NCBI GenBank assembly: GCA_934095865.1
Contig: CAKOKU010000003.1
Span: 1 to 64,000, forward strand
DNA length: 64,000 nucleotides
DNA from: an uncultured Bacilli bacterium
GTDB taxonomy: Bacteria > Bacillota_I > Bacilli_A > RF39 > UBA660
Reading direction: 5' to 3'
Every line of letters begins with the position of its first letter. Positions within the stretch are counted from its first letter, which is position 1. The translations under genes were made by a program, and so were the position numbers. Shown piece by piece: positions 18,641 to 27,445 of the stretch. Under the pieces are notes generated by a model that made no database searches, had not been told where the DNA came from, and was given only the letters and a program-made list of their open reading frames with translations.

Positions 18641-18671
18641 ATTACTCATAATATAAATGGGTGATTTTTTT
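18641..18671 (+). terminator. Stem-loop overlapping the next gene's ribosome binding site
   Basis: ATTACTCA (18641-18648) pairs with TGGGTGAT (18658-18665, two G-T pairs), followed by seven Ts that run up to the ATG at 18672. The right arm contains the GGGTGAT Shine-Dalgarno of the deacetylase gene, so the element could stop transcription or mask the RBS. Confidence 0.45.
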
Positions 18672-19424
18672 ATGAAATACTTTTGGAATTATTTATTAAT
18701 AATAGTTTTTATTGGTATTTGTCTTTTTGCAACGCCATTTAAATATTTTTCTGAAAAATCTATTGCCTTAAACCTTTCTGGCGATTATGATGCTACGAAT
18801 AAAGAAATTGATGGTAGTAATACCAAAAAATATTTAGCTTTGACTTTTGATGATGGTCCCAGTAAATATACAGAAAAAATAGTCGCTTTATTAAAAGAAT
18901 ATGATTATCATGCTACTTTTTTTGTGTTAGGAACTAAATTGGGAGAAAATAATAAAGATATATTGCAAATGGTAGTTGATAATGGCAATGAACTTGGTGT
19001 CCATGGGTATTCACATAAATCATTTACCAAATTGTCTTTAGATACTGTTCAAAAGGAAATAACAGATACTAGAAATTTAATAACCGAACTTACGGGATTT
19101 ACTTCTACTTTAGTAAGACCGCCATATGGTAATATTAATAATAAAATAAGGAGTTTAGGTTATGGGCCATATATTCTGTGGAATAATGATTCTCTCGATT
19201 GGAAATACCGTAACTCTAAGAAGATTTATGAGCGAGTAATAAAAAATGTCGAAAGCGGAAGTATAATTTTGATGCATGATACTTATTCTACTACTTTTGA
19301 AGCATTAAAATTGATTTTACCTTATTTAAAAGAAAATAACTATGAAGTTGTTAGCGTATCAAAACTTTATTCAATTTATAATACAGAGTTAGAAAAGACG
19401 AAAAGTTACCGTTATGTTTCTTAG
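18672..19424 (+). CDS. Membrane-anchored polysaccharide deacetylase
   Basis: 250 residues: signal-anchor helix (residues 4-22), short linker, then a complete NodB domain. Motifs: LTFDDGPS, VHGYSHKSF (metal His pair), RPPYGN, WNNDSLDW and LMHDT. The domain architecture matches peptidoglycan or xylan/chitin deacetylases of Bacillota that act outside the membrane. It is simpler than the Ig-containing deacetylase at 1773. ATG 18672 is favoured over 18657 because GGGTGAT precedes it. Confidence 0.9.
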   Translation: MKYFWNYLLIIVFIGICLFATPFKYFSEKSIALNLSGDYDATNKEIDGSNTKKYLALTFDDGPSKYTEKIVALLKEYDYHATFFVLGTKLGENNKDILQMVVDNGNELGVHGYSHKSFTKLSLDTVQKEITDTRNLITELTGFTSTLVRPPYGNINNKIRSLGYGPYILWNNDSLDWKYRNSKKIYERVIKNVESGSIILMHDTYSTTFEALKLILPYLKENNYEVVSVSKLYSIYNTELEKTKSYRYVS

Positions 19425-19810
19425 ATAAGCGGTATTTCTTCATCAATATCATCTGATTTTGTGGCTACATAAAGACTGATGGCCCCAGCAATTAAAAAGA
19501 GAATAGCTGCCAAAAAAATTAAATCAGTATAAAATTTTTTCTTTTTGCTAGGATTTTTGTACCGAGTTAAAGCAGTTTCATCTTTGAAAGCCAGATATAC
19601 ATAATAGACGTAAATAATTAAAATGACACTTAAGACTATTTTGTTAATTTTACGAAATTTATTTTTATAAAATTTTTGATGTGTCTTAACGTATAATTTT
19701 TCTAAGTAATTAGAATAGAGATTGAAACAGACTAAAAAGATATACACTATCCATATAAGCGTTTCGATGTCTATTCTTTTTAATGTGTCTAGGGTTTCTC
19801 TATTATCCAT
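19421..19810 (-). CDS. Uncharacterised three-helix membrane protein
   Basis: 129 residues with hydrophobic segments at about 18-36, 58-75 and 93-115, and an acidic C-terminus (DDIDEEIP). It overlaps the convergent deacetylase gene by 4 bases at the 3' ends. The family is not recognised. Confidence 0.6.
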   Translation of the reverse strand: MDNRETLDTLKRIDIETLIWIVYIFLVCFNLYSNYLEKLYVKTHQKFYKNKFRKINKIVLSVILIIYVYYVYLAFKDETALTRYKNPSKKKKFYTDLIFLAAILFLIAGAISLYVATKSDDIDEEIPLI

Positions 19811-19843
19811 ACTAAATTATATGAAAGATATATTTATATAAAA

Positions 19844-19868
19844 TAAAAACTCCCATAAAAGGGAGTTA
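19844..19868 (-). terminator. Terminator of the tRNA transcript
   Basis: AACTCCC (19848-19854) pairs with GGGAGTT (19861-19867); read on the minus strand it is followed by TTTTA. It lies just downstream of the two minus-strand tRNAs. Confidence 0.7.
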
Positions 19869-19878
19869 TAAACTTAAT

Positions 19879-19954
19879 TGGTGACCTGTACGGGATTTGA
19901 ACCCATGTATGTATGCGTGAAAGGCATATGTGTTAACCGCTTCACCAACAGGCC
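19879..19954 (-). tRNA. tRNA-Glu (anticodon TTC)
   Basis: On the minus strand the sequence folds as a cloverleaf: acceptor GGCCTGT/ACAGGTC (one G-T), anticodon stem TATGC/GCATA around loop CTTTCAC (anticodon TTC), T arm with TTCAAAT, and an encoded CCA. It is 76 bases long and shares a transcript with the upstream tRNA-Ile. Confidence 0.95.
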
Positions 19955-19966
19955 AGTAAAATAAAA

Positions 19967-20043
<77 letters not shown>

Positions 20044-20062
20044 ATTTCTTGCTGACTTCTTA

Positions 20063-20091
20063 ATTTTACTAAAAAACATATTAATTTGCAA
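20063..20091 (-). promoter_or_regulatory. Promoter of the tRNA-Ile/tRNA-Glu unit
   Basis: On the minus strand TTGCAA (20086-20091), 17-base spacer, TAAAAT (20063-20068), about 20 bases before the tRNA-Ile 5' end. Confidence 0.6.
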
Positions 20092-20177
20092 CTGTTTTTT
20101 AATCATTTTTGCAATAAATTGTTAGTTTTTTGAAAATTTTACTTTTAGTAACAATAAATGCGGTCTTTTTCTTAACA

Positions 20178-20206
20178 TTTACTTCTTTAAACAATTTTGC
20201 TATAAT
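20178..20206 (+). promoter_or_regulatory. Promoter before the small membrane-protein gene
   Basis: TTTACT (20178-20183), 17-base spacer ending in TGC, TATAAT (20201-20206). The leader that follows holds a stem-loop at 20221-20250 (GCTC/GAGC outside TACATA/TATGTA) just before the Shine-Dalgarno of the gene at 20268. Confidence 0.55.
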
Positions 20207-20267
20207 CTAAATGATTATTTGCTCACTTACATAGTTTATTTATGTAGAGCAGGAAAGAGAGGACTTA

Positions 20268-20525
20268 GTGACAAAATATAAAGACACTAAAGAAGGTCAA
20301 TTCATTTATAAACAAGTTAAGAAAATTAGAATGGAAGGAATTCTTTGTATTAGCTTAGGCTTGATTTACTTATTATTTAATATTTTAGAAAAAGAAGCAT
20401 GGTATATGTATTTAGTAACATTAGCGCTCTTTATTTTTGGTGGTTATTTTGTTTATAAATCATATTCAATCAAAAATATTAAAGAAAAAGTTTATGATTA
20501 TAATTCTAAAAATATAGATAAGTGA
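20268..20525 (+). CDS. Small two-helix membrane protein
   Basis: 85 residues with hydrophobic segments at about 24-42 and 48-65, and charged termini. GTG start with AGAGAGGA 6 bases upstream. It precedes the ruvX cluster with its own promoter in between. No family recognised. Confidence 0.65.
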   Translation: MTKYKDTKEGQFIYKQVKKIRMEGILCISLGLIYLLFNILEKEAWYMYLVTLALFIFGGYFVYKSYSIKNIKEKVYDYNSKNIDK

Positions 20526-20534
20526 GATATTAAA

Positions 20535-20563
20535 TTGCTATTGTTTTAAATAAATGATACAAT
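20535..20563 (+). promoter_or_regulatory. Promoter of the ruvX cluster
   Basis: TTGCTA (20535-20540), 17-base spacer, TACAAT (20558-20563), about 22 bases before the ruvX start. Confidence 0.55.
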
Positions 20564-20584
20564 TTATGATGTTTCGAGGTGAAA

Positions 20585-21010
20585 ATGGTAACATTAGGTT
20601 TAGATTTAGGGACAAAAACACTAGGAGTAGCAATTTCTAAAACAGGAATTATTGCGAATCCATATAAACTTATTCAGTATAAAAATCAGGATTTTGATGC
20701 TTTAGCTAAAGAGGTTTCGACAATTGTCCAACAAGAAAATGTTTCAGCAATTGCTTTAGGACTTCCTAAAAATATGAATAACACATTAGGATTTGCAAGT
20801 GAACGTTCAATGAAATTTAAAGAAATTTTAGAAAATTATGTGGACGTACCTATAACGTTAATCGATGAAAGATTAAGTACAGTAGAAGCCGAATCCATAC
20901 TTTTGGCTAATGATATGTCAAGAAAAAAAAGAAAGAATGTTATAGATGTTACAGCGGCGATGATAATACTTGATACTTATTTGAAGAAAGAGAAAAATAA
21001 TGAAAAATAA
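20585..21010 (+). CDS. ruvX: Putative pre-16S rRNA nuclease / Holliday junction resolvase RuvX (YqgF)
   Basis: A 141-residue RNase H-fold protein of the YqgF family: LGLDLGTKTLGVAIS with the first catalytic Asp, IALGLPKNMN, LIDERLST with the acidic residue, and VIDVTAA with the last Asp. ATG 20585 gives the standard MVTLGLD start; GTG 20579 lies within the RBS. It opens a cluster ordered as in B. subtilis (yrrK-yrzB-yrrL-yrrM-yrrN-yrrO-greA). Confidence 0.93.
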   Translation: MVTLGLDLGTKTLGVAISKTGIIANPYKLIQYKNQDFDALAKEVSTIVQQENVSAIALGLPKNMNNTLGFASERSMKFKEILENYVDVPITLIDERLSTVEAESILLANDMSRKKRKNVIDVTAAMIILDTYLKKEKNNEK

Positions 21011-21278
21011 TAAAATAGTATTAATTAATGAAGAAGGAATGGAAGTAGAATTTGAGCCATTATTTACTTTTGATAGTGATGAAACTAAGAAAAGTTATAT
21101 TGTCTATACTAATCATGAAAAAGATAATGATGGTAAAGAAAAAGTTTATGCTTCTATTTATGATGCTTCAGGAAAAGATAAGAATCTTTATCCAATTGAA
21201 ACCGAAAAAGAATGGAATTTAATATTTAATATATTAGAATCTATTCAAAAGAAATTGGAAGAAGATAAAAATGCTTAA
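21000..21278 (+). CDS. yrzB: DUF1292 family protein (YrzB)
   Basis: A 92-residue acidic protein with the DUF1292 pattern (EVEFEPLFTFDSDETKKSYIV, YASIYD, IETEKEWNLI). It overlaps ruvX and mltG by a few bases and holds the conserved ruvX-yrzB-mltG order. Function of the family is unknown. Confidence 0.88.
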   Translation: MKNNKIVLINEEGMEVEFEPLFTFDSDETKKSYIVYTNHEKDNDGKEKVYASIYDASGKDKNLYPIETEKEWNLIFNILESIQKKLEEDKNA

Positions 21279-22341
21279 GAATAAGTGGCAAAAGATAGGA
21301 TTTATTATTTTAGTCATAGTTATAAGTATAGTTTTAGGACTTTTTATTACTTATAACGTTTTATTGGGCAAAGTAAGCAATGATAATACTGTAATTGACT
21401 TTAATATTTCTTATAATACTAGTTCTAGAGAAGTCTTAGAAAATTTAAAAGAAGCAGGTTTGATAAAAAATATCTTTGTTACAAAAATATATATGAAGTT
21501 AAATCATGTTAATAATATTCAAGCTGGTGTTTATGAATTAAATAAAACAATGTCGACTAAAGAAATATTAAATAAATTAAGTACGGGAAAAGTTGTTAGT
21601 GATGAGGTTACTGTTACTTTTGTTGAGGGTAAAAGAATACCTTATTATGTTAGTGTGATCGCTAATAATTTTAATATTTCGGAAGAAGAAATTAGTGCTA
21701 CTTTAAATGATAAAGACTTTTTAAAAGAGTTAATTAATAAGTATTGGTTTATAAGTGATGATATTTTAAATAAAGATATTTATTATCCGTTAGAGGGGTA
21801 TTTCTTCCCTGATACTTATAATTTTAAAAAAGATGCAACGGTTAGAGATATTGTTATGACGCTTATTAATGGCTTGGATACTAAACTAAGAGATTATAAA
21901 GAAACTATCTTAAATAGTGGCTATTCAGCTCATGAAATTTTAACTTTGGCTAGTATAGTCGAGTTGGAGGGCGTAAATGATGAATCCCGAAATGGTGTTG
22001 CTAGCGTTTTCTATAATCGCTTAAGATCTGGGTGGACTTTGGGGAGCGACGTTACAACGTATTATGCTTTTAAAACTGATTTTAGTCAGGAATTAACTTT
22101 AGACCAATATAATACTTGCAATCCATATAATACACGTTCTAGTTGCTTTAGTGGTCTTCCCGTTGGACCTATCTGCTCCAGTGGATTAGAAAGTATAAAG
22201 GCCGTTGTTAAGCCAGTAACTAGTGATTATTATTATTTTGTAGCAGATAAAAATAAAAAGACTTATTATGCTAAAACAAGCGCCGAATTTAATCAAATAA
22301 TAAATGAATTAAAAAAGAATAATTTGTGGTATACATATTAG
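21271..22341 (+). CDS. mltG: Endolytic murein transglycosylase
   Basis: 356 residues with an N-terminal transmembrane helix (about 7-28), LysM-like region, and a YceG catalytic domain. The catalytic Glu lies in ASIVELEG, followed by NRLRSGWTLGSDVT and SGLPVGPICSSGLES, typical of MltG. It cleaves nascent glycan strands next to the membrane to end elongation. It overlaps yrzB by 8 bases. Confidence 0.94.
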   Translation: MLKNKWQKIGFIILVIVISIVLGLFITYNVLLGKVSNDNTVIDFNISYNTSSREVLENLKEAGLIKNIFVTKIYMKLNHVNNIQAGVYELNKTMSTKEILNKLSTGKVVSDEVTVTFVEGKRIPYYVSVIANNFNISEEEISATLNDKDFLKELINKYWFISDDILNKDIYYPLEGYFFPDTYNFKKDATVRDIVMTLINGLDTKLRDYKETILNSGYSAHEILTLASIVELEGVNDESRNGVASVFYNRLRSGWTLGSDVTTYYAFKTDFSQELTLDQYNTCNPYNTRSSCFSGLPVGPICSSGLESIKAVVKPVTSDYYYFVADKNKKTYYAKTSAEFNQIINELKKNNLWYTY

Positions 22342-22375
22342 AACTTAAATTAGAACTAAAAAAAGAGGTAAACTT

Positions 22376-22969
22376 ATGAAGGAACAAATACAAGAAATAG
22401 AAAAATATGCAAAAGAAAATAATGTACCAATAATAGAAAAAGAATCTATTTGCTATATTATGAAATATATAAAAGAACATAATGTTAAAAATATTTTAGA
22501 AATTGGTAGTGCGATTGGCTATTCAGCAATTTTAATGGCTTCGAGTAACGTAAATACAATGGTTACAACTATTGAACGTGATGAGTCTCGCTATATGGAA
22601 TGTTTAAAGAATATTAAAAAATGTAATTTAGATAAAAAGATAAATGTTGTTTATCAAGATGCCTTAGATGTTAATTTAACCGGTGTTAGCTATGATTTGA
22701 TATTTATTGACGCTGCTAAAGGCCAATATACGAAATTTTTTGAAAAATATAAATATTTCTTAAATAAAGGTGGCGTTATTATTACTGATAACATTAAATT
22801 TCATGGTTATGTTGGTAAGAGTGATAAAATTGAAAGTAAGAATTTAAGACAATTAGTTAGTAAGATTGAAGGATATATTGATTTTTTGAAAAACAATTCT
22901 GAATTTACCACTGAATTCTTAGACATTGGAGATGGTTTAAGTGTTAGTAAAAGAAAAGATGAAGAATAA
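22376..22969 (+). CDS. trmR: tRNA 5-hydroxyuridine methyltransferase (YrrM/TrmR), class I O-methyltransferase
   Basis: 197 residues with the SAM-binding motif ILEIGSAIGYSAI near residue 41, an acidic end of beta-2 (TIERDE), IFIDAAKG and ITDN. The family includes TrmR, which O-methylates ho5U34 to mo5U in tRNA. The next two genes are the U32 proteins that make ho5U, so the assignment fits the context well. RBS AGAGGTAA is 7 bases upstream. Confidence 0.87.
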   Translation: MKEQIQEIEKYAKENNVPIIEKESICYIMKYIKEHNVKNILEIGSAIGYSAILMASSNVNTMVTTIERDESRYMECLKNIKKCNLDKKINVVYQDALDVNLTGVSYDLIFIDAAKGQYTKFFEKYKYFLNKGGVIITDNIKFHGYVGKSDKIESKNLRQLVSKIEGYIDFLKNNSEFTTEFLDIGDGLSVSKRKDEE

Positions 22970-23759
22970 TTATTTGGTTAATTTACGAAATTTTGATGAA
23001 GTGAGCAAATATGAAGAAGTAGGTGTAACTACTTTTCTTTTGCCGTTAAAAAAATATTGTGTTGGTTATCCAGATACTTTCAGTTGGGAAGAAATTAACT
23101 CTTTAAAATTAAAAAATGGAAAGAAATATTGTTTAATTAATGCTGTTTTAGATAATAAGTCATTGGATGAAGTAAAAAACATAGTAGCTACTTTAGAAGT
23201 AGACGGTTTTGTAATTGAAGATATTGGGTTAATTAACGTTTTAAAGAAATTACAGAAAGAAGTTATTTTATTTATTAATCATTTTAATTGTAATTGTCTT
23301 TCTATTAATACGTGGTTAGATTATGTTGATTCTGTTTTTGTTTCCAATGAACTTACATATCTAGAGTTAAAAGAAATAACTAGTAAATGCCAAAAGAAGG
23401 TAATTGTTCACTTATTTGGCTACAATCAAGTTATGTATTCAAAAAGAAAGTTATTATCTAATTATCAAGAATATTATAACCTTCCTAAGAATAATAGAGA
23501 TGTTATTACTGATAAAATGGGACTTGTTAAATTTAGAATGTATGAAAATGAAGAAGGAACTGTTGGATATTCAGATAAGATTTTTGCAGATAGTAGAATT
23601 TTAGATTTAAGCAATGTTTATTATTATTATATAAATTCAAGTTTTATTGAATTAGAGAAGGTCCTTGCTTTTATTAAAGATAAAACAGTAGATGATACTA
23701 TGGATAGTGGTTTTTTAGATAAGGAAACAATTTTTAAAATAGGTGGTGATTCTAAATGA
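22959..23759 (+). CDS. trhP1: Peptidase U32 family protein, TrhP1 (YrrN)-like
   Basis: About 266 residues, a short U32-type protein placed as YrrN in B. subtilis between trmR and the longer U32 gene. In that organism YrrN/TrhP1 and YrrO/TrhP2 act together in prephenate-dependent hydroxylation of tRNA wobble uridine. The start is taken as ATG 22959 (MKNNYLVNL), overlapping trmR by 11 bases. The sequence is less conserved than its partner; the assignment relies mostly on position and length. Confidence 0.75.
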   Translation: MKNNYLVNLRNFDEVSKYEEVGVTTFLLPLKKYCVGYPDTFSWEEINSLKLKNGKKYCLINAVLDNKSLDEVKNIVATLEVDGFVIEDIGLINVLKKLQKEVILFINHFNCNCLSINTWLDYVDSVFVSNELTYLELKEITSKCQKKVIVHLFGYNQVMYSKRKLLSNYQEYYNLPKNNRDVITDKMGLVKFRMYENEEGTVGYSDKIFADSRILDLSNVYYYYINSSFIELEKVLAFIKDKTVDDTMDSGFLDKETIFKIGGDSK

Positions 23760-24937
23760 TAGAGTTATTGTCACCTGCTGGTGATTTAGAAAGATTAAAA
23801 ATCGCTCTTTTATATGGTGCTGATGCGGTGTATGTTGGGGGAACTGAGTTTTCCTTACGTGCGAATGCTAAGAATTTTAGTATTGATGATTTAAAAGAAG
23901 GCGTCTTATTTGCACATAATTTAGGTAAGAAAGTCTATGTAACGGTTAATATTGTTCCCCATAATAAAGATATTTCTGGTATTCAAGAATACTTATTATC
24001 CTTAGATAATATTGGCGTTGATGGAATTATTGTCAGTGATATTTATATTATGAAACTTCATCATGACTTAAACTTAAAATTAGAACTTCATGTTTCTACG
24101 CAAAGTTCGACTCTTAATTATGAAACCGCTTTATTTTATAAGAATTTAGGGGCAAAAAGAGTTGTTTTGGCAAGAGAAGCTAGTAGGGAAAATATTAAAC
24201 GTATCAAAGAAGAAACTGGCCTTGATTTAGAGTGTTTTATTCATGGTGCTATGTGTACAAGCGTAAGTGGGCGCTGTGTGATGAGTAATTATGCTACTAA
24301 TCGTGATTCTAATCGTGGGGGATGTAGCCAAGTTTGTCGTTATGTTTTTAGCAGTTCTAATGGTTCTGAGAATTTCACGATGATGCCTAAAGACTTAAAT
24401 ATGGTCCCCTTTATTCAAGATATGATTGATGTTGGCGTTAATTCTTTTAAAGTAGAGGGGCGTATGCGTAGTATTTATTATATTGCCACTGTTATTGGTA
24501 CTTACCGAAAGATTATAGATAAAATTAAAGATGGTAGTATTACAGCCGAATATTTGGATTATTCATTAAAAATTTTGAATAGATGTGCTAATAGAGATTC
24601 GACACCTCAGTTTTTTGTTACAAAGCCCGGTGTAAAGGAGCAATATTTTTTAGACAGACAAGAAATTAGTAATCAAGATTTTTTAGGTATTGTAATAGAA
24701 TATGATAAGGATTTACATGAAGTTACTGTCGAACAACGTAATTACTTTAAACCTGGTGATGTAGTTGAGTTTTTTGGCCCCAATAAAGAAGCTATTGGTT
24801 TTACTATTCCCCTTATTTATGATGAAGATGGTAATTCTTTGGAAGTAGCACGTCATCCTCGTCAAATAGTTAAATTAAAGTGTGATATTCCACTTAATAA
24901 AATGGATATGATGCGATTGAAAGTGTTTGACATTTAA
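23756..24937 (+). CDS. trhP2: Peptidase U32 family tRNA hydroxylation protein, TrhP2 (YrrO)-like
   Basis: A 393-residue U32 protein beginning ELLSPAGDLERLKIAL, as the family does. The four conserved cysteines that bind an Fe-S cluster are present (ECFIHGAMC, SGRCVMS, GGCSQVCR). These proteins are not peptidases in this context; TrhP2 with TrhP1 produces 5-hydroxyuridine in tRNA. Overlaps the preceding gene by ATGA. It is followed by greA, as in B. subtilis (which has udk between). Confidence 0.92.
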   Translation: MIELLSPAGDLERLKIALLYGADAVYVGGTEFSLRANAKNFSIDDLKEGVLFAHNLGKKVYVTVNIVPHNKDISGIQEYLLSLDNIGVDGIIVSDIYIMKLHHDLNLKLELHVSTQSSTLNYETALFYKNLGAKRVVLAREASRENIKRIKEETGLDLECFIHGAMCTSVSGRCVMSNYATNRDSNRGGCSQVCRYVFSSSNGSENFTMMPKDLNMVPFIQDMIDVGVNSFKVEGRMRSIYYIATVIGTYRKIIDKIKDGSITAEYLDYSLKILNRCANRDSTPQFFVTKPGVKEQYFLDRQEISNQDFLGIVIEYDKDLHEVTVEQRNYFKPGDVVEFFGPNKEAIGFTIPLIYDEDGNSLEVARHPRQIVKLKCDIPLNKMDMMRLKVFDI

Positions 24938-24987
24938 TATAAATTGTAGTATCCTTAGAAGGAAATTTTTTAGAGGAGAGAATAAAA

Positions 24988-25458
24988 ATGACGAAAGAAC
25001 AAACAATTCTATTAACACCTCAAGGCTATTTAGCTTTAGAAGAAGAATTGAATGACTTAAAATTAAATAAAAGACCGGAGGTTATAACAGCCCTACAAGA
25101 AGCTAGAGCTCTTGGTGATTTATCAGAAAATGCTGAATATGATGCTGCTCGTAATGAACAAGCAAAAGTAGAAGCTCGTATTAAAGAATTAGAATTTAAA
25201 TTAGAACATTGCCAAGTTATGGATGGCTCAAACGATGAATCAGTTAACGTTGGTTCCAGTGTTGTTTTAAATTATGTTGATGACGATGAAGAAGAAGAAT
25301 ATACTATTGTTGGTTCAATGGAAGCTGATCCATTTGCTAATAAGATTTCTAATGAATCCCCAATTGGTAAGGCTATTCTAGGTCATAAGGCTGGAGAAAT
25401 AGTAAATGTAGCTACACCTAATGGCTCTTATGATGTAAAAATTGTAAAAATTGCTTAA
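24988..25458 (+). CDS. greA: Transcription elongation factor GreA
   Basis: 156 residues, the standard length. The N-terminal coiled coil carries the loop acidic residues in ARALGDLSENAEYDAAR, and the C-terminal FKBP-like domain contains ISNESPIGKAILGHKAGE. It rescues backtracked RNA polymerase by stimulating transcript cleavage. RBS AGAGGAGAG is 8 bases before the ATG. Confidence 0.97.
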   Translation: MTKEQTILLTPQGYLALEEELNDLKLNKRPEVITALQEARALGDLSENAEYDAARNEQAKVEARIKELEFKLEHCQVMDGSNDESVNVGSSVVLNYVDDDEEEEYTIVGSMEADPFANKISNESPIGKAILGHKAGEIVNVATPNGSYDVKIVKIA

Positions 25459-25517
25459 AACTATTAGTATTATTTTTAATAATAAGATATAATATAGACG
25501 TAAAAAAGGAGAATTTC

Positions 25518-26762
25518 ATGGATAATGTTAAAAAAATCGTAAAAGAATATAAGGGAGAAGTTTGGACAAAGAGTCTTACTAGCGCATATGATAAAGTAAA
25601 AAAAGATGTTGCTATTGATGGATTCAGAAAAGGTATGGTACCATTTGATATGTTTGTTAAGAAAAATGGCTTAGAACCTTTATATAATGATGCCCTAGAT
25701 ATTTTACTTGCTAGTGAATATAAGAAAGTTTTAGAAGAAGCAAAAGAAATGCCTGTAATTCAACCAACTGTTGACATTAAAGGAATTAGTGGAGATTCTG
25801 TAAGTATTGAATATACATTTATTAGTAGACCAGCTGTTAAATTAGGTGCTTATAAAAATTTAGGCGTTAAAAAAGAAGCTGCTAAAGTAAGTGCTAAAGA
25901 AGTAGATGAAGAAATCGAAAAACTAAGAGAAAAATATGCTGAAGTAAGAGTAAAAGAAAACGGCGCTGTTGAAAAAGGCAATACAGTTATCATTGATTTT
26001 GAAGGATTTATTGATGGAGTTGCTTTTGAAGGTGGAAAGGGTGAGAACTATCCACTAGAGATTGGTTCAAATACTTTCATTCCTGGTTTTGAAGATGGTA
26101 TTGTTGGTATGACTACTGGTGAAGAAAAAGATTTAAACTTAAAATTCCCAGAAAATTATACTGCTGAGTTAAAAGGTAAAGATGTAGTGTTCAAAGTTAA
26201 AGTTAATACTATTAAAGAAAGAGTTTTACCTGCTATTGATGAAGACTTCTTTAAAGATTTAGGTTATGATGATGTAAAATCTGAAGAAGACTTAAAGAAA
26301 AAAGTAAAAGAAGATATTAAAAAGAAAAAAGAAGCCGAAATTGAAAATAAATATATTGAAGAATGCTTAAATGCTGCAACTAGTAAAATGGAAGTAGAGA
26401 TTAATCCAGAAATCATTGACGATGAAATTCATAGAATGATTGATCAAATGAGTGAACAATTAAGAATGAATGGATTAACATTAGAACAATACATGCAATT
26501 TACTGGTATGAGTCATGAAGATTTACATAAACAATATGAAGAAGGGGCGACTAATAGAGTAAAAGAAAGATTATTATTGGAAGAAGTTGCTACTGTTGAA
26601 AATATTGAAATTAGTGATGATGACGCTAAAGCTAGAGCAGCTGAAATGGCTAAAAACTATGGCATGAGCGAAGAAGAATTACTAAAAGAGTTTGGTGGTC
26701 TTGACATGGTTAAATATGATATGAAAATGCGTAAGGCTATTGAAATCGTTAAGGGAGAGTAA
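25518..26762 (+). CDS. tig: Trigger factor (ribosome-associated chaperone and prolyl isomerase)
   Basis: 414 residues with the three trigger-factor domains: ribosome-binding N-terminus (DGFRKGMVPFDMF replaces the usual GFRKGKVP signature), FKBP-type PPIase (about 150-235; GFIDGVAFEGGKG, GFEDGIVGM), and the long helical C-terminal chaperone domain. It is slightly shorter than usual. A terminator begins at the stop codon. Confidence 0.95.
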   Translation: MDNVKKIVKEYKGEVWTKSLTSAYDKVKKDVAIDGFRKGMVPFDMFVKKNGLEPLYNDALDILLASEYKKVLEEAKEMPVIQPTVDIKGISGDSVSIEYTFISRPAVKLGAYKNLGVKKEAAKVSAKEVDEEIEKLREKYAEVRVKENGAVEKGNTVIIDFEGFIDGVAFEGGKGENYPLEIGSNTFIPGFEDGIVGMTTGEEKDLNLKFPENYTAELKGKDVVFKVKVNTIKERVLPAIDEDFFKDLGYDDVKSEEDLKKKVKEDIKKKKEAEIENKYIEECLNAATSKMEVEINPEIIDDEIHRMIDQMSEQLRMNGLTLEQYMQFTGMSHEDLHKQYEEGATNRVKERLLLEEVATVENIEISDDDAKARAAEMAKNYGMSEEELLKEFGGLDMVKYDMKMRKAIEIVKGE

Positions 26763-26777
26763 TCTTCCTTTTTTTAA
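26751..26777 (+). terminator. Terminator spanning the tig stop codon
   Basis: AAGGGAGA (26751-26758) pairs with TCTTCCTT (26763-26770; one G-T), followed by Ts. The loop contains the TAA of tig. Confidence 0.65.
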
Positions 26778-26804
26778 TGTAATATAACTGTTAATCAAAA
26801 AAGG

Positions 26805-26833
26805 TTGACAGTATAAACTGGATATAGTATAAT
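26805..26833 (+). promoter_or_regulatory. Full-consensus promoter of rpsP
   Basis: TTGACA (26805-26810), 17 bases, TATAAT (26828-26833): a perfect sigma-A promoter, fitting a ribosomal protein gene. Confidence 0.9.
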
Positions 26834-26863
26834 TAATTTTAAGAAAAAGAAAGGAAGATTATC

Positions 26864-27139
26864 ATGGCAGTTAAGTTAAGATTAAAAAGAATGGGTTCTA
26901 AACAAAAACCATTTTACAGAATAGTAGCCGCTGATTCTAAATTTCCAAGAGATGGTAGATTTATTGAAACAGTAGGTACTTATAATCCTATAAAGAAACC
27001 AGCAGTTGTTACTGTTGATGAAGAAAAAGCTCTTAAATGGTTAGCGTGTGGTGCTCAACCAACTGATACAGTTAGAAATATTTTATCAGCTAACGGTATT
27101 ATGAAGAAATATGCTGATTCAAAAAAGAAAGAAAACTAA
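26864..27139 (+). CDS. rpsP: 30S ribosomal protein S16
   Basis: 91 residues beginning MAVKLRLKRMGSKQKPFYRI with FIETVGTYNP, the S16 signature. AAAGGAAG lies before the ATG. The next gene, khpA, starts 3 bases after the stop, as in most Bacillota. Confidence 0.98.
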   Translation: MAVKLRLKRMGSKQKPFYRIVAADSKFPRDGRFIETVGTYNPIKKPAVVTVDEEKALKWLACGAQPTDTVRNILSANGIMKKYADSKKKEN

Positions 27140-27142
27140 TTT

Positions 27143-27385
27143 ATGGAATTAAAAGAATTTACTGAATTCCTAGTTAAGTCAATAGTTTCTGATGAAGATG
27201 CTGTACGTGTAAGTGAGTTTAAACTAGAGGATGATTTGATTATTGAAGTTTTAGTAAGTGATGTTGATCGCAGTCTTGTTATTGGTAAAAATGGTAAGAT
27301 GGCTAATTCAATTCGAACCTTAGTTCAAGCTCGTGCGTATATAATGAATTTAGGAAAAGTAAAATTAAATATTGATTCAGTTTAG
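27143..27385 (+). CDS. khpA: KH-domain RNA-binding protein KhpA
   Basis: An 80-residue type II KH protein with the GxxG loop in VIGKNGKMANSIRTLVQA. KhpA pairs with KhpB/Jag to bind RNAs involved in cell elongation and division. The rpsP-khpA order is conserved. Confidence 0.94.
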   Translation: MELKEFTEFLVKSIVSDEDAVRVSEFKLEDDLIIEVLVSDVDRSLVIGKNGKMANSIRTLVQARAYIMNLGKVKLNIDSV

Positions 27386-27413
27386 AGTACTAGAAATAGT
27401 ATTCTTTTCTTTT
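27385..27413 (+). terminator. Terminator of rpsP-khpA
   Basis: GAGTACTA (27385-27392) pairs with TAGTATTC (27397-27404) over a GAAA loop, followed by a T-rich tail. It starts at the khpA stop. Confidence 0.75.
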
Positions 27414-27445
27414 GTTAAAGTTTTGTGAAAATTTATGGATTGCGA

